DNA of 64,000 bases from Chitinilyticum piscinae (GTDB taxonomy: Bacteria; Pseudomonadota; Gammaproteobacteria; Burkholderiales; Chitinibacteraceae). The stretch is taken from the NCBI RefSeq assembly GCF_015223195.1, contig NZ_JADFUA010000003.1, positions 186,001 to 250,000 of the forward strand, in the 5' to 3' direction. The number at the start of each line of letters is the position of its first letter. The stretch's first letter is position 1. The position numbers and the translations under genes were made by a program. Positions 15,101 through 23,151 of this stretch are shown here, in pieces. The notes beneath the pieces were generated by a model. That model worked only from the letters and a program-made list of their open reading frames with translations. It was not told the DNA's origin and ran no database searches.

Positions 15101-18022
15101 GACCAGTGCCAGCTTCAGGTCATTCACCGCCTGTGGTTTCAGATCCGGGCCCACGGCAATCCAGCTGGCCGCGCGCTTGCTGCCGCGCGCGACGAAATCC
15201 AGCGCACCGTCGGGCTTCACCCCCACCAGGTATGGCGCGGAGGAAACCAGCGTGGCCGCTTCGGCCGCCACACCACGGCCACTGCCCGCCTCGAAGGCGC
15301 GCGCCGTGAGATGCAGGCGATAAGTTGCACGGGCAAAACGGGTGAGGTTGAGTGCCAGACTGGCATCACCGGCATCATTGGTCGTGGCGGCGGCAAGCTG
15401 CTCGCGCACCGGCTCGTCAAACCTGCCCATCGGGGTAAAGTGGTAACCCGGCCAGCTCTTGAACGCGGGAATCGTCGGGCTGAGCACCATCTCGCCCTCG
15501 ACCCGGCGCCCGGCCGCCGGCGCACCGAAGAGCTGCAGCACCGAAACCTGCGCGGTGACTTCCTCCGGCTTCAGCCAGCCCTCGGTCTGGCGCTTGCCCA
15601 GCACCGCGTTCACTTTGAGGCGGTCCGGCTCGAAATCACGTACGGCAAAGCTGCCCGTACCGATCTGCTCGCCGCGCTGGCCATTCTTCACCAGATACAC
15701 GCCCAGCTGATAATCACCGGCTACGGAGGTATCGCTGCTGGCGAAGTCCAGCGTGTCAAAGCCGGTGGGGTCGAGCTTGATCTGCTGCTTGTAGACCGGC
15801 AGCCCGCGCGGATCGGTGATTTCGGCCTCCAGCGGCAACCCGGCCAGCTGCCCCTGCCAGTTTGCGGTACGCACGATCACACCAAGATGTGCCGTTTCCC
15901 CCGGGCGGATCAGGCCGCGATCACTAAAGACAAAGGCATTCAATTGCTGCGGTGTTGCAGCATTCTCGATGCCACCGACGTCAAAGCGAGACATGTCCAG
16001 CAGGCGCTCGTAAGCCCGCGTGAGCGGCAGGAAAGAGAAGTCCTCGCCGCGACTGGCGAGAATCAGCAGCGGCTCTTTCTCGCGCTGGTAATTTTTCAGC
16101 ACCGGCAGGCGTGCGTGCCCCGAGGCATCGGTCTGCACACCGAGCACAGCCAGCCCGTTGCGGCCGATTACCTCAACACGGGCATCGGCAACCGGCAGCC
16201 CGGTGGCGAGCGACTGGATGAAGACGTCGGTCGAGCCGTCAGTCCCCTTCTTGGCCAGAATGCCCAGATCGGTCAGCAGGATCAAACGGTTATCCACCGG
16301 TTCATTCGATTCGTTCTTCGGATGGGCGGGATCGAATTCGCTCAGGCGCACCAGGAACAGGCCGCGCCGGTTACCAGCTGCTCCATTCAGATAGGCGCCC
16401 ATGTCGACACTGTCATACACCGCCTTGCCCGGCTCCTGCGGTGGAAGCGTCCGGTTTTCCACCAGCCGTTCGGTCAGCGTGTCGGCGATATTCGGCGAAA
16501 TATCAGGCTTGGCAAAACTGGAGCTGCTTTCCACCAGATGCTGCAACTGGCCGGGCAACACACGGCCGATCTCGACGCGAACGCCCTTCAGTCCGCGGGC
16601 AACAAAGCCGATCTTGCGCTCACCGGACAGCGAGAGCAGCGCGCCTTGCGAGAGCAGCTTGACCGCCTTCGGGTAAGGTTCGACCCGGAACAGTCCGGCA
16701 ACAGCCTGACCGGACTGGTAGCCACCAAAGCCCGGGACCCCCTTGGCAATCGTCACATAGATGTAACGGCCTACTGGCGCCTTGAACTTGAAGCCATGCT
16801 GCTGGTTGTGTTTCTCGGCCCCCGGAACGGCAGTGAGCGGCAAAGGCGCAGCGGCATCCAGCACCTTGCGGCTGATGCGCGACAATCCCCAGCCTTCCGG
16901 CTCACGACGTTTGTCAGTAGCGGTATCGGGATGGAACTCGGGCAGAAGCCAGGCCTGAACCTTGCCCTGCAGCGCCTCGGTTGCCACCGGCACATTGCTG
17001 CCAAACACCAGCACCTGCTCCGGTTCGTAGCGCTCGTTATCCACCAGCGTCATGCCGATTTCGTTGAAGCGCAACGAATACAGCCCAGGCACGGTGACCT
17101 CCGCCTTGATGGCTTCGGCAAGCTTGTTTCCTCCGGCCGCGGCACGCACGCTACGCGCCATTTCAAGCTCGATGGTGCTGTCTTCGCGCGGGATCGCCAG
17201 TGGTGCCGAATGGATGTAGGCATTCACCTTCTGCTTGTCGAGCGTGACGCTGAACGGCTTGTCGCCAGCAGCCTGCCACTGCAGGCCGCTACCGAGATTC
17301 AGCTCGATGGCCTTTTCAACCTCTTCGGCATTCACCGGATGGCTGAAATGCACATGGGCAACCAGCTTTTTCAGATTCGGGTCGGTCGGATCCTGATAGA
17401 ACTGACTTTCCACCAGCTTGGCAGTAAAGGCGGCCGAGCGGAATTCGGGTTCGTACTCAGCCAGCTTCACATCGGCCTTCAGCGCGCCCGTTTTGGCAAT
17501 TTCGACGGTAAATGCCTGAGCAACCGACCAATCACTCTTGGGGGTAAAGACCAGCCGGCGGTCGTTTTCCCACTGCCACTGCCCGGCAATTTCCGGCTCA
17601 AGGCGGATACCCTTGCTGCTATCAGCCACATCAAAGGGTTTCTCGATCTGCTCCAGCGGTGCCACGGCCTCGCCGAACTCGATGACCAGCGGATTGGGCG
17701 CGGGGCGCTCGACGTCGTAATCGGTCGCTTCCGGCGCAGTGAGCTGCACTTCAACGACCAGTGGCTTGGGCAGGCTACGGTACCACTTCCAGCCGTGTAC
17801 ACCGCCAACGAGTGCCAGCGCCATCAGTACCAGCACCAGCGCAGCAACTTTCGGCCGATCCGCCAGCCAGCAAAGCATGCCGCGCAGTCTCTGTCCCAGC
17901 CAGCGCAACCATGCCGGAGCCTGCCACTGACCGAAAAGCGCCGCAGCCAGGCGCCCGACCAGGGCTCCCGCAGTGCAGGCAAAAGTGAGCAGCCAGCCAA
18001 GGCAACGGCGCAATGCGACCAT
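12167..18022 (-). CDS. yfhM: Bacterial alpha-2-macroglobulin (YfhM-like)
   Basis: Large periplasmic protease-trapping protein of 1951 residues, thought to protect the envelope after outer-membrane damage, working with PbpC. Hydrophobic N-terminal stretches (about 9-27 and 59-76) should anchor it to the inner membrane; no lipobox is seen, unlike the E. coli lipoprotein. MG and bait-region domains follow, and the thioester motif CTEQ (Cys1473 to Gln1476, in PYGCTEQMV) is intact, so covalent capture of an attacking protease is expected. The C-terminal complement-like domain runs to the end. The usual neighbour pbpC is 2.1 kb downstream. Long reading frames on the opposite strand are shadows of its codon usage. 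Confidence 0.93.
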   Translation of the reverse strand: MVALRRCLGWLLTFACTAGALVGRLAAALFGQWQAPAWLRWLGQRLRGMLCWLADRPKVAALVLVLMALALVGGVHGWKWYRSLPKPLVVEVQLTAPEATDYDVERPAPNPLVIEFGEAVAPLEQIEKPFDVADSSKGIRLEPEIAGQWQWENDRRLVFTPKSDWSVAQAFTVEIAKTGALKADVKLAEYEPEFRSAAFTAKLVESQFYQDPTDPNLKKLVAHVHFSHPVNAEEVEKAIELNLGSGLQWQAAGDKPFSVTLDKQKVNAYIHSAPLAIPREDSTIELEMARSVRAAAGGNKLAEAIKAEVTVPGLYSLRFNEIGMTLVDNERYEPEQVLVFGSNVPVATEALQGKVQAWLLPEFHPDTATDKRREPEGWGLSRISRKVLDAAAPLPLTAVPGAEKHNQQHGFKFKAPVGRYIYVTIAKGVPGFGGYQSGQAVAGLFRVEPYPKAVKLLSQGALLSLSGERKIGFVARGLKGVRVEIGRVLPGQLQHLVESSSSFAKPDISPNIADTLTERLVENRTLPPQEPGKAVYDSVDMGAYLNGAAGNRRGLFLVRLSEFDPAHPKNESNEPVDNRLILLTDLGILAKKGTDGSTDVFIQSLATGLPVADARVEVIGRNGLAVLGVQTDASGHARLPVLKNYQREKEPLLILASRGEDFSFLPLTRAYERLLDMSRFDVGGIENAATPQQLNAFVFSDRGLIRPGETAHLGVIVRTANWQGQLAGLPLEAEITDPRGLPVYKQQIKLDPTGFDTLDFASSDTSVAGDYQLGVYLVKNGQRGEQIGTGSFAVRDFEPDRLKVNAVLGKRQTEGWLKPEEVTAQVSVLQLFGAPAAGRRVEGEMVLSPTIPAFKSWPGYHFTPMGRFDEPVREQLAAATTNDAGDASLALNLTRFARATYRLHLTARAFEAGSGRGVAAEAATLVSSAPYLVGVKPDGALDFVARGSKRAASWIAVGPDLKPQAVNDLKLALVERRFVSVLTKQSDGTYKYESRKKEVVRDEKPFSLAAAASNLPLRTDEPGDFALVIKNADGLELNRLEYTVAGDANLSRSLERNAELQITLNKKGYAAGETIELNIRAPYTGAGLITIERDKVYQHVWFKADTTSSVQKITVPEGLEGNGYVTVQYLRDPASSEVFMSPLSFGTVPFEVNRERRQLDIKLDAPGEIRPGQALALRVQSAQPSRMVLVAVDEGILQVARYKTPQPLDHFFQKKALDVQTTQILDLLLPEFSRLMQTAAPGGDAEGALGRHLNPFKRKRQPPVAYWSGMQDIGPQAKTLNWTVPDTFNGKLRVFAIGVTADRVGVREVGVLVKGDLILSPNVPPAVTPGDEFTVSVGVFNNMNQPAKVSLQSKLGPGLTLVKGPTVLEIGAQREQVAELTLKATEQLGDAALTFVASANGKQGRALDSISVRPASVYRTAVTLGSFSKSELAQPLTRQLYPELRKVELAVGASPLFWTSGLSQYLEGYPYGCTEQMVSKALPALLLTPEAERSSGKSLKTFQITLRALRERQNDDGGFGLWAANPVGSDMASLHALHYLLEARERGLPVPPEMLSSGQEWLSQFASGESRGLAGARDRARAIYLLTRMGEMTSGQLASLQQELDARYARRWQKDLTAAYMAASYKLLKQDALALKLLRGVPWAADGQTQDKDDIYYDPLLHDAGKLYLTSTHFPTELDKVGMDVLQRISQRVSTQQYQSLSAAYLLLGLSAYDTAQRRNGLMLTASETRAAGIVPLTLGTGALERSKLSPQATGFRLLKQGDGTAFFALAESGFDRKTPAGALKQGLEVTRDYLGLDGKELKSPKIGEEFLIRLRIRSTGKEGVDQVALVDLLPGGVEVVYRPPAQVNQSADGDTGEGMADGEGEGAARPAWEPPLGEAKQSNWAIDYLDAREDRVVLYGYAGPDAQTFTYRVRATHAGTFTAPAPFAEAMYKPQVQARGVSRSVQIVKP

Positions 18023-18209
18023 GATTTCATACCGCGTCAGAATGATTTACGGATTGTAGCCATTAAGACTGACGACACACCATCAAAAGCCGCGGATTTT
18101 GGCATGGGTAGTGAAAAGCCTCACGAAACATACTGCAGTTGCGCGGAAAATCCGCCTTGTCGGCACGCGGGGCTTCTGATAAAACCACTGATTCGTCGAA
18201 GGAAACCCC

Positions 18210-18803
18210 ATGCTGATCCGCAAGTTGTTCAAGTTTGAAAGCGCCCACATCGTGCGCAATTGCAGTTCGCTGCGTTGCAGCACCTCCATCCACGGCCACA
18301 GCTACAAGGTGGAAGTGCTGCTGGAAGCAGACGCGCTGGATCACGGCCAGATGGTGTATGACTTCGGTCTGATGAAGGGGAATATCCGCGACGTGATCGA
18401 TGCCTTCGACCACGCGATCTGTTTCTGGGATCGGGATGAGGAAGAATACATCCGCCTGTGCAAGCAGTTTTCCGCCCGCTGGATCGCGATGCCGGTATCG
18501 CCCTCGGCCGAGCAGTTCGCCCGGCTGTTTTTCGTCATCATTGACCGCATCCTGCAGCAGACCGTCATGGCCAATGGCGAGGCCGACATCCGCCTGCACT
18601 CGGTCATTGCCCACGAAACCGAAACCGGCTACGCCCAGGCTTTCCGTCACGACGCCTACAACCCGCGGATGGGTGAAATCCGCCTGGAAGAGATTGTCTT
18701 CTCGGAACAGTGCCAGGCCGAGTGGCGCGATCCGCAGCTTTATCGCAAGCTGCTGGCGGGCGCTCGCTTCGAAAACAGCACGCCGCCTCGACAAGTCCCC
18801 TGA
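18210..18803 (+). CDS. queD: 6-carboxytetrahydropterin synthase family protein (QueD-like)
   Basis: 197 residues. The family makes 6-carboxytetrahydropterin from dihydroneopterin triphosphate on the way to preQ0 and queuosine, or acts in pterin synthesis. Zinc ligands His13 (FESAHIV) and His28/His30 (IHGHSY) are visible. The catalytic Cys23 is four residues before the HGH instead of the three seen in E. coli QueD, and the protein is about 70 residues longer, so it belongs to a variant branch. GAAGGAAA lies eight bases before the ATG. No other queuosine genes are in the window, so the pathway assignment is inferred. Confidence 0.78.
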   Translation: MLIRKLFKFESAHIVRNCSSLRCSTSIHGHSYKVEVLLEADALDHGQMVYDFGLMKGNIRDVIDAFDHAICFWDRDEEEYIRLCKQFSARWIAMPVSPSAEQFARLFFVIIDRILQQTVMANGEADIRLHSVIAHETETGYAQAFRHDAYNPRMGEIRLEEIVFSEQCQAEWRDPQLYRKLLAGARFENSTPPRQVP

Positions 18804-18810
18804 GCAAGGG

Positions 18811-18829
18811 TATAGCCACGAAGGCTATA
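18811..18829. terminator. Small hairpin between queD and the convergent VanZ-like gene
   Basis: A 7-bp perfect stem (18811-18817 with 18823-18829) with a 5-nt loop sits in the 22-bp gap between the two convergent genes and overlaps the stop codon of the VanZ-like gene. No T-run follows on either strand, so its strength as a terminator is doubtful. Confidence 0.4.
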
Positions 18830-19931
18830 TATCCTGAGGATCCCGAGGGGATACAAGTACACCTATCAGAACCAGCATGGCGACGTAGGGCCACAGATCG
18901 GTAATGATGCCGGACAGGCCATTGAAATGCAGCAGATGGCCGTATTGCCAGCGGAACAAGGGCAGCGTTGCCGACAATTGTGGAGACAGCGGCCACAGCC
19001 AGCTCACCAGCGATGCCAGCGCCAGCGAGAGCAACCCCAGCAAGGCACGCCAGCGTCGCTGCAGCCGCCACAGCAGCACCAGCAGCAAGGCGCCGGCTAG
19101 TGCACCAAACAGCACGCTGCTGTTTACCCAGGCAAAGAATTTGGCCGGCTTGAGCAGCATGCCGGCAAAGGCCAGCTTGACCAGCAATCCGGCCGCCAGT
19201 ACGCGCCGCATCGCCTGCGGCCCCTGCCAGGTGTGCTTCATCAGCACCGAAACATACAGCGCGACCCCCAGCAGATTCAGCATGACGCCACCGGCCTCGA
19301 GCAAGCGCAATTGCAGCTTCGGATCGGCAAACGGCGTCTCGAACACCTGGGGCAAGTCGGCAGGCTCGACGACCACACCGAGAAAGGGCTGCGAAGGGTC
19401 GAATTGGGTGATGAACCAGAACACCAGCCACACCAGTCCCCATTCCACCCAGCGACCACCGGCAAAGTGGCTGTGCCGGAAGACCAGCCAGAAGCGCTGC
19501 CAGCGCCGGCCACTGAGCAAGAGCGCGGCCGTCGCGCCGATCAGCGAACCACAGGCATTGCTGATGATGTCCAGATTGGATGCAATCCGGTCCGGCTGGA
19601 ACTGCTGGATGAACTCGACGCCGGCTGACAGTAGCGTCCCGCCCAGCACGGCAAGCAGCAGTCGCCCCCAGCGCGGCCGCATGCAGAGCAGCAAACCGGC
19701 GCCCAGTGGGACATAGGCGAGGACGTTCACGGCATTGTCAAAGACCGTGAAATAGTAGGGCAGCGGATAGAAATAGAATTCGAGCAGCGGCTGGCCGGCG
19801 TAGTGCCATTCGCTGAAGGGATAGAAGCTGACGATCAGCAGCACCAGCGTCCACGCCAGCGTGAAGGCCGGTGCCATATGGGTTGGCGCCATACGGCGCG
19901 CCAGCAGACTGATCGGGGGTAGTTTGCTCAT
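18825..19931 (-). CDS. VanZ-like family membrane protein
   Basis: 368 residues, polytopic inner-membrane protein. The N-terminal part carries the VanZ-like signature region: NVLAYVPLGAG in a membrane segment, then AGVEFIQQFQP and a conserved D.ISNACGSLIGA stretch. The C-terminal half has several more membrane segments (about eight to ten in all). VanZ itself lowers teicoplanin sensitivity by an unknown mechanism; the role here is unknown. The ATG at 19931 lacks a clear ribosome-binding site and lies directly after the potF terminator. Confidence 0.75.
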   Translation of the reverse strand: MSKLPPISLLARRMAPTHMAPAFTLAWTLVLLIVSFYPFSEWHYAGQPLLEFYFYPLPYYFTVFDNAVNVLAYVPLGAGLLLCMRPRWGRLLLAVLGGTLLSAGVEFIQQFQPDRIASNLDIISNACGSLIGATAALLLSGRRWQRFWLVFRHSHFAGGRWVEWGLVWLVFWFITQFDPSQPFLGVVVEPADLPQVFETPFADPKLQLRLLEAGGVMLNLLGVALYVSVLMKHTWQGPQAMRRVLAAGLLVKLAFAGMLLKPAKFFAWVNSSVLFGALAGALLLVLLWRLQRRWRALLGLLSLALASLVSWLWPLSPQLSATLPLFRWQYGHLLHFNGLSGIITDLWPYVAMLVLIGVLVSPRDPQDI

Positions 19932-19935
19932 GGCA

Positions 19936-19963
19936 AGAAAAAGGCGTGCCAGACCGGCACGCC
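19936..19963 (-). terminator. Intrinsic terminator after the distal potF paralogue
   Basis: An 8-bp perfect GC-rich stem (19956-19963 with 19943-19950) and 5-nt loop is followed, reading leftward, by TTTTTC. It closes the polyamine transport region. Confidence 0.88.
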
Positions 19964-19993
19964 CTGATTGTAGCAGCTAGACCGGTCTGCGCT

Positions 19994-21052
19994 TTAGCGA
20001 GCCGTCTTCACCTGGGTCCACAGCTTGTTCAGTTCGCGCAGCTGCTTGCCTTCCAGGGCATTGAGCTGCTGCAGCTTCTTCTGGGCGTCGGCATTCGGGA
20101 ATACAGCCGAGATCGACTTGATTTCCGGCTTCACGAAGGCCACCGCGGCGCTGTTCGGGTTGCCCGAGCCGATCATATTGGTCAGCTCGGACGAATTCTT
20201 GCCATCGAGCATGAAGTTGACAAACTTGTGCGCCAGATCGGCACGCGGCGCGGTCTTCAGCACCATCATGTTATCCACCGACAGGGTATTGCCTTCCTTC
20301 TGCAGCGTGTAGTTCAGGGTGAACTTGCGCTTGGCAGCCTTGGCATCCTGCTGGGCCTGGAACATGTCGTTAGAGTAGCCATGGGCAACCCAGATATTGC
20401 CGACGGTCAGCTCCTTGATGTAGGACTGGGTGTTGAACGCAGCCCAGTAAGGCTTGGCGGTCTTGATGGTTTCGGCGGCTTTTTTCCATTCGTCCGGGTT
20501 GGTCGAGTTGGCCGAGAAGCCGTTGTACATCAGCGCGGCCGCAAACAGCTCGCGGCTGTCATCCAGTACGGTGACCTTGCCCTTGATCTTTTCCAGTACC
20601 TTCGGATCGAAAATCACTGCCCAGGAGGAGGCATCCACCCCCAGTTCCTTCAGCTTGGTTTCGTTGTAACCCAGCAGCGTGGTGGTGAACGCATACGGTA
20701 CCGAGAACTGGTTGCCCTTGTCGAACTGGCTGTTCAGGAAGGCCGGATTGACGTTCTTGAAGTTGGCCAGCTTGGCTTTGTCCAGCGGTTGAACCAGGTT
20801 CTGCTTCACCAGCGGCGGAATCGCAAAGCCGGTCGGAACTACCACGTCATAGCCCTTGGCACCGGCAGACAGCTTGGCCAGCATTTCTTCCATCGAGCCG
20901 TAGTAATCTTGCACCACCTTGCACTTGCAGTCGGCCTCGAAGCGTTTCACGGTTTCCGGAGCAATGTAGTTGTTCCAGTTGTACACATGCAGTGTGTCTT
21001 CGGCATGTGCAGCACCCATGACCACAAACAGACCCAGCAACAGTTTTTTCAT
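19994..21052 (-). CDS. potF: Polyamine ABC transporter periplasmic binding protein, paralogue 1
   Basis: 352 residues with a signal peptide ending AHA (about residue 16). It belongs to the PotD/PotF solute-binding family: LHVYNWNNYIAPETVKRFE near the N terminus and GSMEEMLAKLSAGAKGYDVVVPT. Mature N-terminal region has a Cys pair (CKCK). It binds putrescine, spermidine or a related polyamine for delivery to the PotGHI transporter. It closely resembles the adjacent gene at 21210-22268 throughout its length, so the two arose by tandem duplication. A hairpin lies upstream and a good terminator downstream. Confidence 0.9.
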   Translation of the reverse strand: MKKLLLGLFVVMGAAHAEDTLHVYNWNNYIAPETVKRFEADCKCKVVQDYYGSMEEMLAKLSAGAKGYDVVVPTGFAIPPLVKQNLVQPLDKAKLANFKNVNPAFLNSQFDKGNQFSVPYAFTTTLLGYNETKLKELGVDASSWAVIFDPKVLEKIKGKVTVLDDSRELFAAALMYNGFSANSTNPDEWKKAAETIKTAKPYWAAFNTQSYIKELTVGNIWVAHGYSNDMFQAQQDAKAAKRKFTLNYTLQKEGNTLSVDNMMVLKTAPRADLAHKFVNFMLDGKNSSELTNMIGSGNPNSAAVAFVKPEIKSISAVFPNADAQKKLQQLNALEGKQLRELNKLWTQVKTAR

Positions 21053-21162
21053 CTCAGAGCGACCCCAGACAAGGCATTAGGAGAACGAACCGGCGCTAAG
21101 TGCCGGCCATGACAGGAAAAAGCCGGAAACCGGCACGCGCGGATTATGCCACGCTTTAAGAC

Positions 21163-21190
21163 AACATGGCCGGTCTGCACCGGCCATGTT
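21163..21190 (-). terminator. Hairpin between the two potF paralogues
   Basis: An 11-bp perfect stem (21163-21173 with 21180-21190) and 6-nt loop lies 20 bp past the stop of the upstream paralogue. Only a weak T-run (TTGTCTT) follows, so it may be an attenuator or an mRNA-stabilising hairpin that lets part of the transcription continue into the second potF. Confidence 0.55.
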
Positions 21191-21209
21191 GCAAATCGGT
21201 CGCTTGGAC

Positions 21210-22268
21210 TTAACGCTGCAGCTTGAGTTCCGTCCAGGCCTTGTTCCAGGCTCGCCGCGTCTTGCCATCCTGATCAGCCAACTGCTCCAGCCGGCTCGCC
21301 TGGGTGGCATCGGGGTTGATGGCGGGCACGGCCAGCAATTCCTTGCGGATAAAGGGCTTGGCGGCGGCATTCGGGTTGCCGGCGCCGATGGCATTGGTGA
21401 TTTCTGCCGCATTCTGCCCCTCCAGCATGAAGTGGATGAACTGGATGGCCAGATCCGGGCGCGGTGCCGATTTGCTGATGACAAAGCTGTCGGCCGTCAT
21501 GCCATTGCCTTCCTTCTGCAATCCGTAGGCCAACTGAAACGCACGCTTGGCCGCTCTAGCATCCTGCTGAGCCTGGTACATGTCGTTGGAATACCCCAGC
21601 GCGACCCAGATATTGCCCAGCGTCAGCTCCTTGATGTAGCTCTGGCTGTTGAAGGCGGCCCAGTAGGGCTTGGCAGCCTTGATGGTCGCGATCGCTTTTT
21701 TCAGCTCGTCCGGATTGGTCGAATTGGCCGAGAAGCCGTTATAGCGCAAAGCCGCCGCAATCACCTCGCGCGGATCATCCAGCACCGTCACCTTGCCGCG
21801 AATTTTGGCCAGAATGGCCGGATCAAACACCACCGCCCAGGTATCCGCCTGAACGCCAATTTCTTTAAGCTTTGTGGCGTTATACCCAACTAGGGTGACC
21901 GTGAAATCATACGGCACCGAATACTGGTTGTTCGGGTCGAGCGGCGTATTGGCAAATGCCGGATTCAGATTTTTCAGGTTAGGCAGTTTGGCCTTGTCCA
22001 GCGGCTGCAGCAGGCCCTGTTTGGCCAGCGGCGGAATGCCGTAATTGGATGGCCCAATCACGTCGAAGCCTTTGGCTCCGGCGGAGAGCTTGGCCAGCGC
22101 TTCTTCCATCGAGCCGAAGTAGGTCTCCTTGACCTTGCACCGGCATTGCGCCTCGAATTTCTTGATGGTGGCCGGCGCCACCGCGTTGTTCCAGTTGAAC
22201 AGATTCAGCTCATCGGCAGCCTGCGCCGTGCCTGCCAGCAAAGCCAGCATCACCAACCAGTACTTCAT
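21210..22268 (-). CDS. potF: Polyamine ABC transporter periplasmic binding protein, paralogue 2
   Basis: 352 residues, same length as its neighbour at 19994-21052 and similar along its whole length (for example NGFSANSTNPDE and SYIKELT.GNIWVA are shared). Signal peptide ends AQA (about residue 17). Differences at several positions in the N-terminal lobe (GPSNYGIPP versus VPTGFAIPP) may alter ligand preference. An AGGAT element lies just before the ATG. It is separated from potI by a terminator, so its level can be set independently of the transporter core. Confidence 0.9.
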   Translation of the reverse strand: MKYWLVMLALLAGTAQAADELNLFNWNNAVAPATIKKFEAQCRCKVKETYFGSMEEALAKLSAGAKGFDVIGPSNYGIPPLAKQGLLQPLDKAKLPNLKNLNPAFANTPLDPNNQYSVPYDFTVTLVGYNATKLKEIGVQADTWAVVFDPAILAKIRGKVTVLDDPREVIAAALRYNGFSANSTNPDELKKAIATIKAAKPYWAAFNSQSYIKELTLGNIWVALGYSNDMYQAQQDARAAKRAFQLAYGLQKEGNGMTADSFVISKSAPRPDLAIQFIHFMLEGQNAAEITNAIGAGNPNAAAKPFIRKELLAVPAINPDATQASRLEQLADQDGKTRRAWNKAWTELKLQR

Positions 22269-22295
22269 GTCAGATCCTCCGATCAGTCAGCAGTG

Positions 22296-22338
22296 ACAAA
22301 ACAAAACGGCCAGCAGCAGACTGATCCGCTACTGGCCG
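22296..22338 (-). terminator. Intrinsic terminator between potI and the potF pair
   Basis: Read leftward, an 11-bp stem with one G-T pair (22328-22338 with 22307-22317) and a 10-nt loop is followed by TTTTGTTTTG. It separates the potG-potH-potI unit from the binding-protein genes. Confidence 0.82.
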
Positions 22339-22363
22339 CCTTTGAGGGGCGAACGATACCCCG

Positions 22364-23143
22364 CTATTCTGCCCGCAGGGCATTGGGGGCAACCCTGCTT
22401 ACGATCAAGATCAGTGACAGAGTGAGCATCATCAGCAAGGTGGAGACCGCATTCACTTCCGGATTGAGCTTCATCGGCACCTTCACGCGCGAGTAGATCT
22501 CCAGCGGCAGGGTGTTGGAACCGACACCGGCGGTGAAGAAGCTGATCACGAAATCATCGATCGACAGCGTGAACGCCATCAGGGCACCGGCGATGATGCC
22601 GGGCATGATCAGCGGCAGCGTGATCTTGCGGAACGCCATGGCCGGCGAGGCGCCCAGATCGCGTGCGGCCTCGACCAGCGATTCGTCCATGCCCTGCAGG
22701 CGCGAACGCACGACAATCGCGACAAAACCGATGCAGAACGCGATGTGTGACAGTGTGATCGACACCAGCCCCAGCGTCATGTTCAGCATGACGAAGAAGA
22801 TCAGCAGCGATACCCCCATCAGAATCTCGGGGATGGCAATCGGCGTGAGCACCAGTACCGGCAGCAGTCGCAGCCTCCATTTGTACATGGCATAGCCGGC
22901 CAGGGTGCCCAGCACGGTGGCCACCACGCAGGTGACCAGCCCGATCCCCAGCGTATTGAGTGCTGCCTCCAGCATCACCTCGTCATTGAACAGCATCACG
23001 TACCATTTCAGCGTGAAGCCGACCCATTCCGCGTTCAGATTGGAATCATTGAACGAGAACAGCACCACAATCGCCAGCGGCAGATACAGGAAAGCGTATA
23101 CGCCAATTGCCGCACCCCATACCCAGCGGGAAACCTTGTTCAT
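22364..23143 (-). CDS. potI: Polyamine ABC transporter permease PotI
   Basis: 259 residues, six predicted membrane segments, BPD-transport family permease. The EAA-type loop that contacts the ATPase is seen as EAARDLGASPAMAFRKITLP. The frame opens at 23185, but the ATG at 23143 has GAGG about ten bases upstream, lies 8 bp after the potH stop and gives the usual PotI N terminus (MNKVSRW). It forms the transport channel together with PotH. Confidence 0.92.
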   Translation of the reverse strand: MNKVSRWVWGAAIGVYAFLYLPLAIVVLFSFNDSNLNAEWVGFTLKWYVMLFNDEVMLEAALNTLGIGLVTCVVATVLGTLAGYAMYKWRLRLLPVLVLTPIAIPEILMGVSLLIFFVMLNMTLGLVSITLSHIAFCIGFVAIVVRSRLQGMDESLVEAARDLGASPAMAFRKITLPLIMPGIIAGALMAFTLSIDDFVISFFTAGVGSNTLPLEIYSRVKVPMKLNPEVNAVSTLLMMLTLSLILIVSRVAPNALRAE

Positions 23144-23151
23144 AACGCGCC

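Noticed and set aside
14267-18238. 1323-codon plus-strand frame opposite alpha-2-macroglobulin
   Set aside because: A shadow of the GC-rich coding strand; the opposite frame has the thioester motif and family domains.
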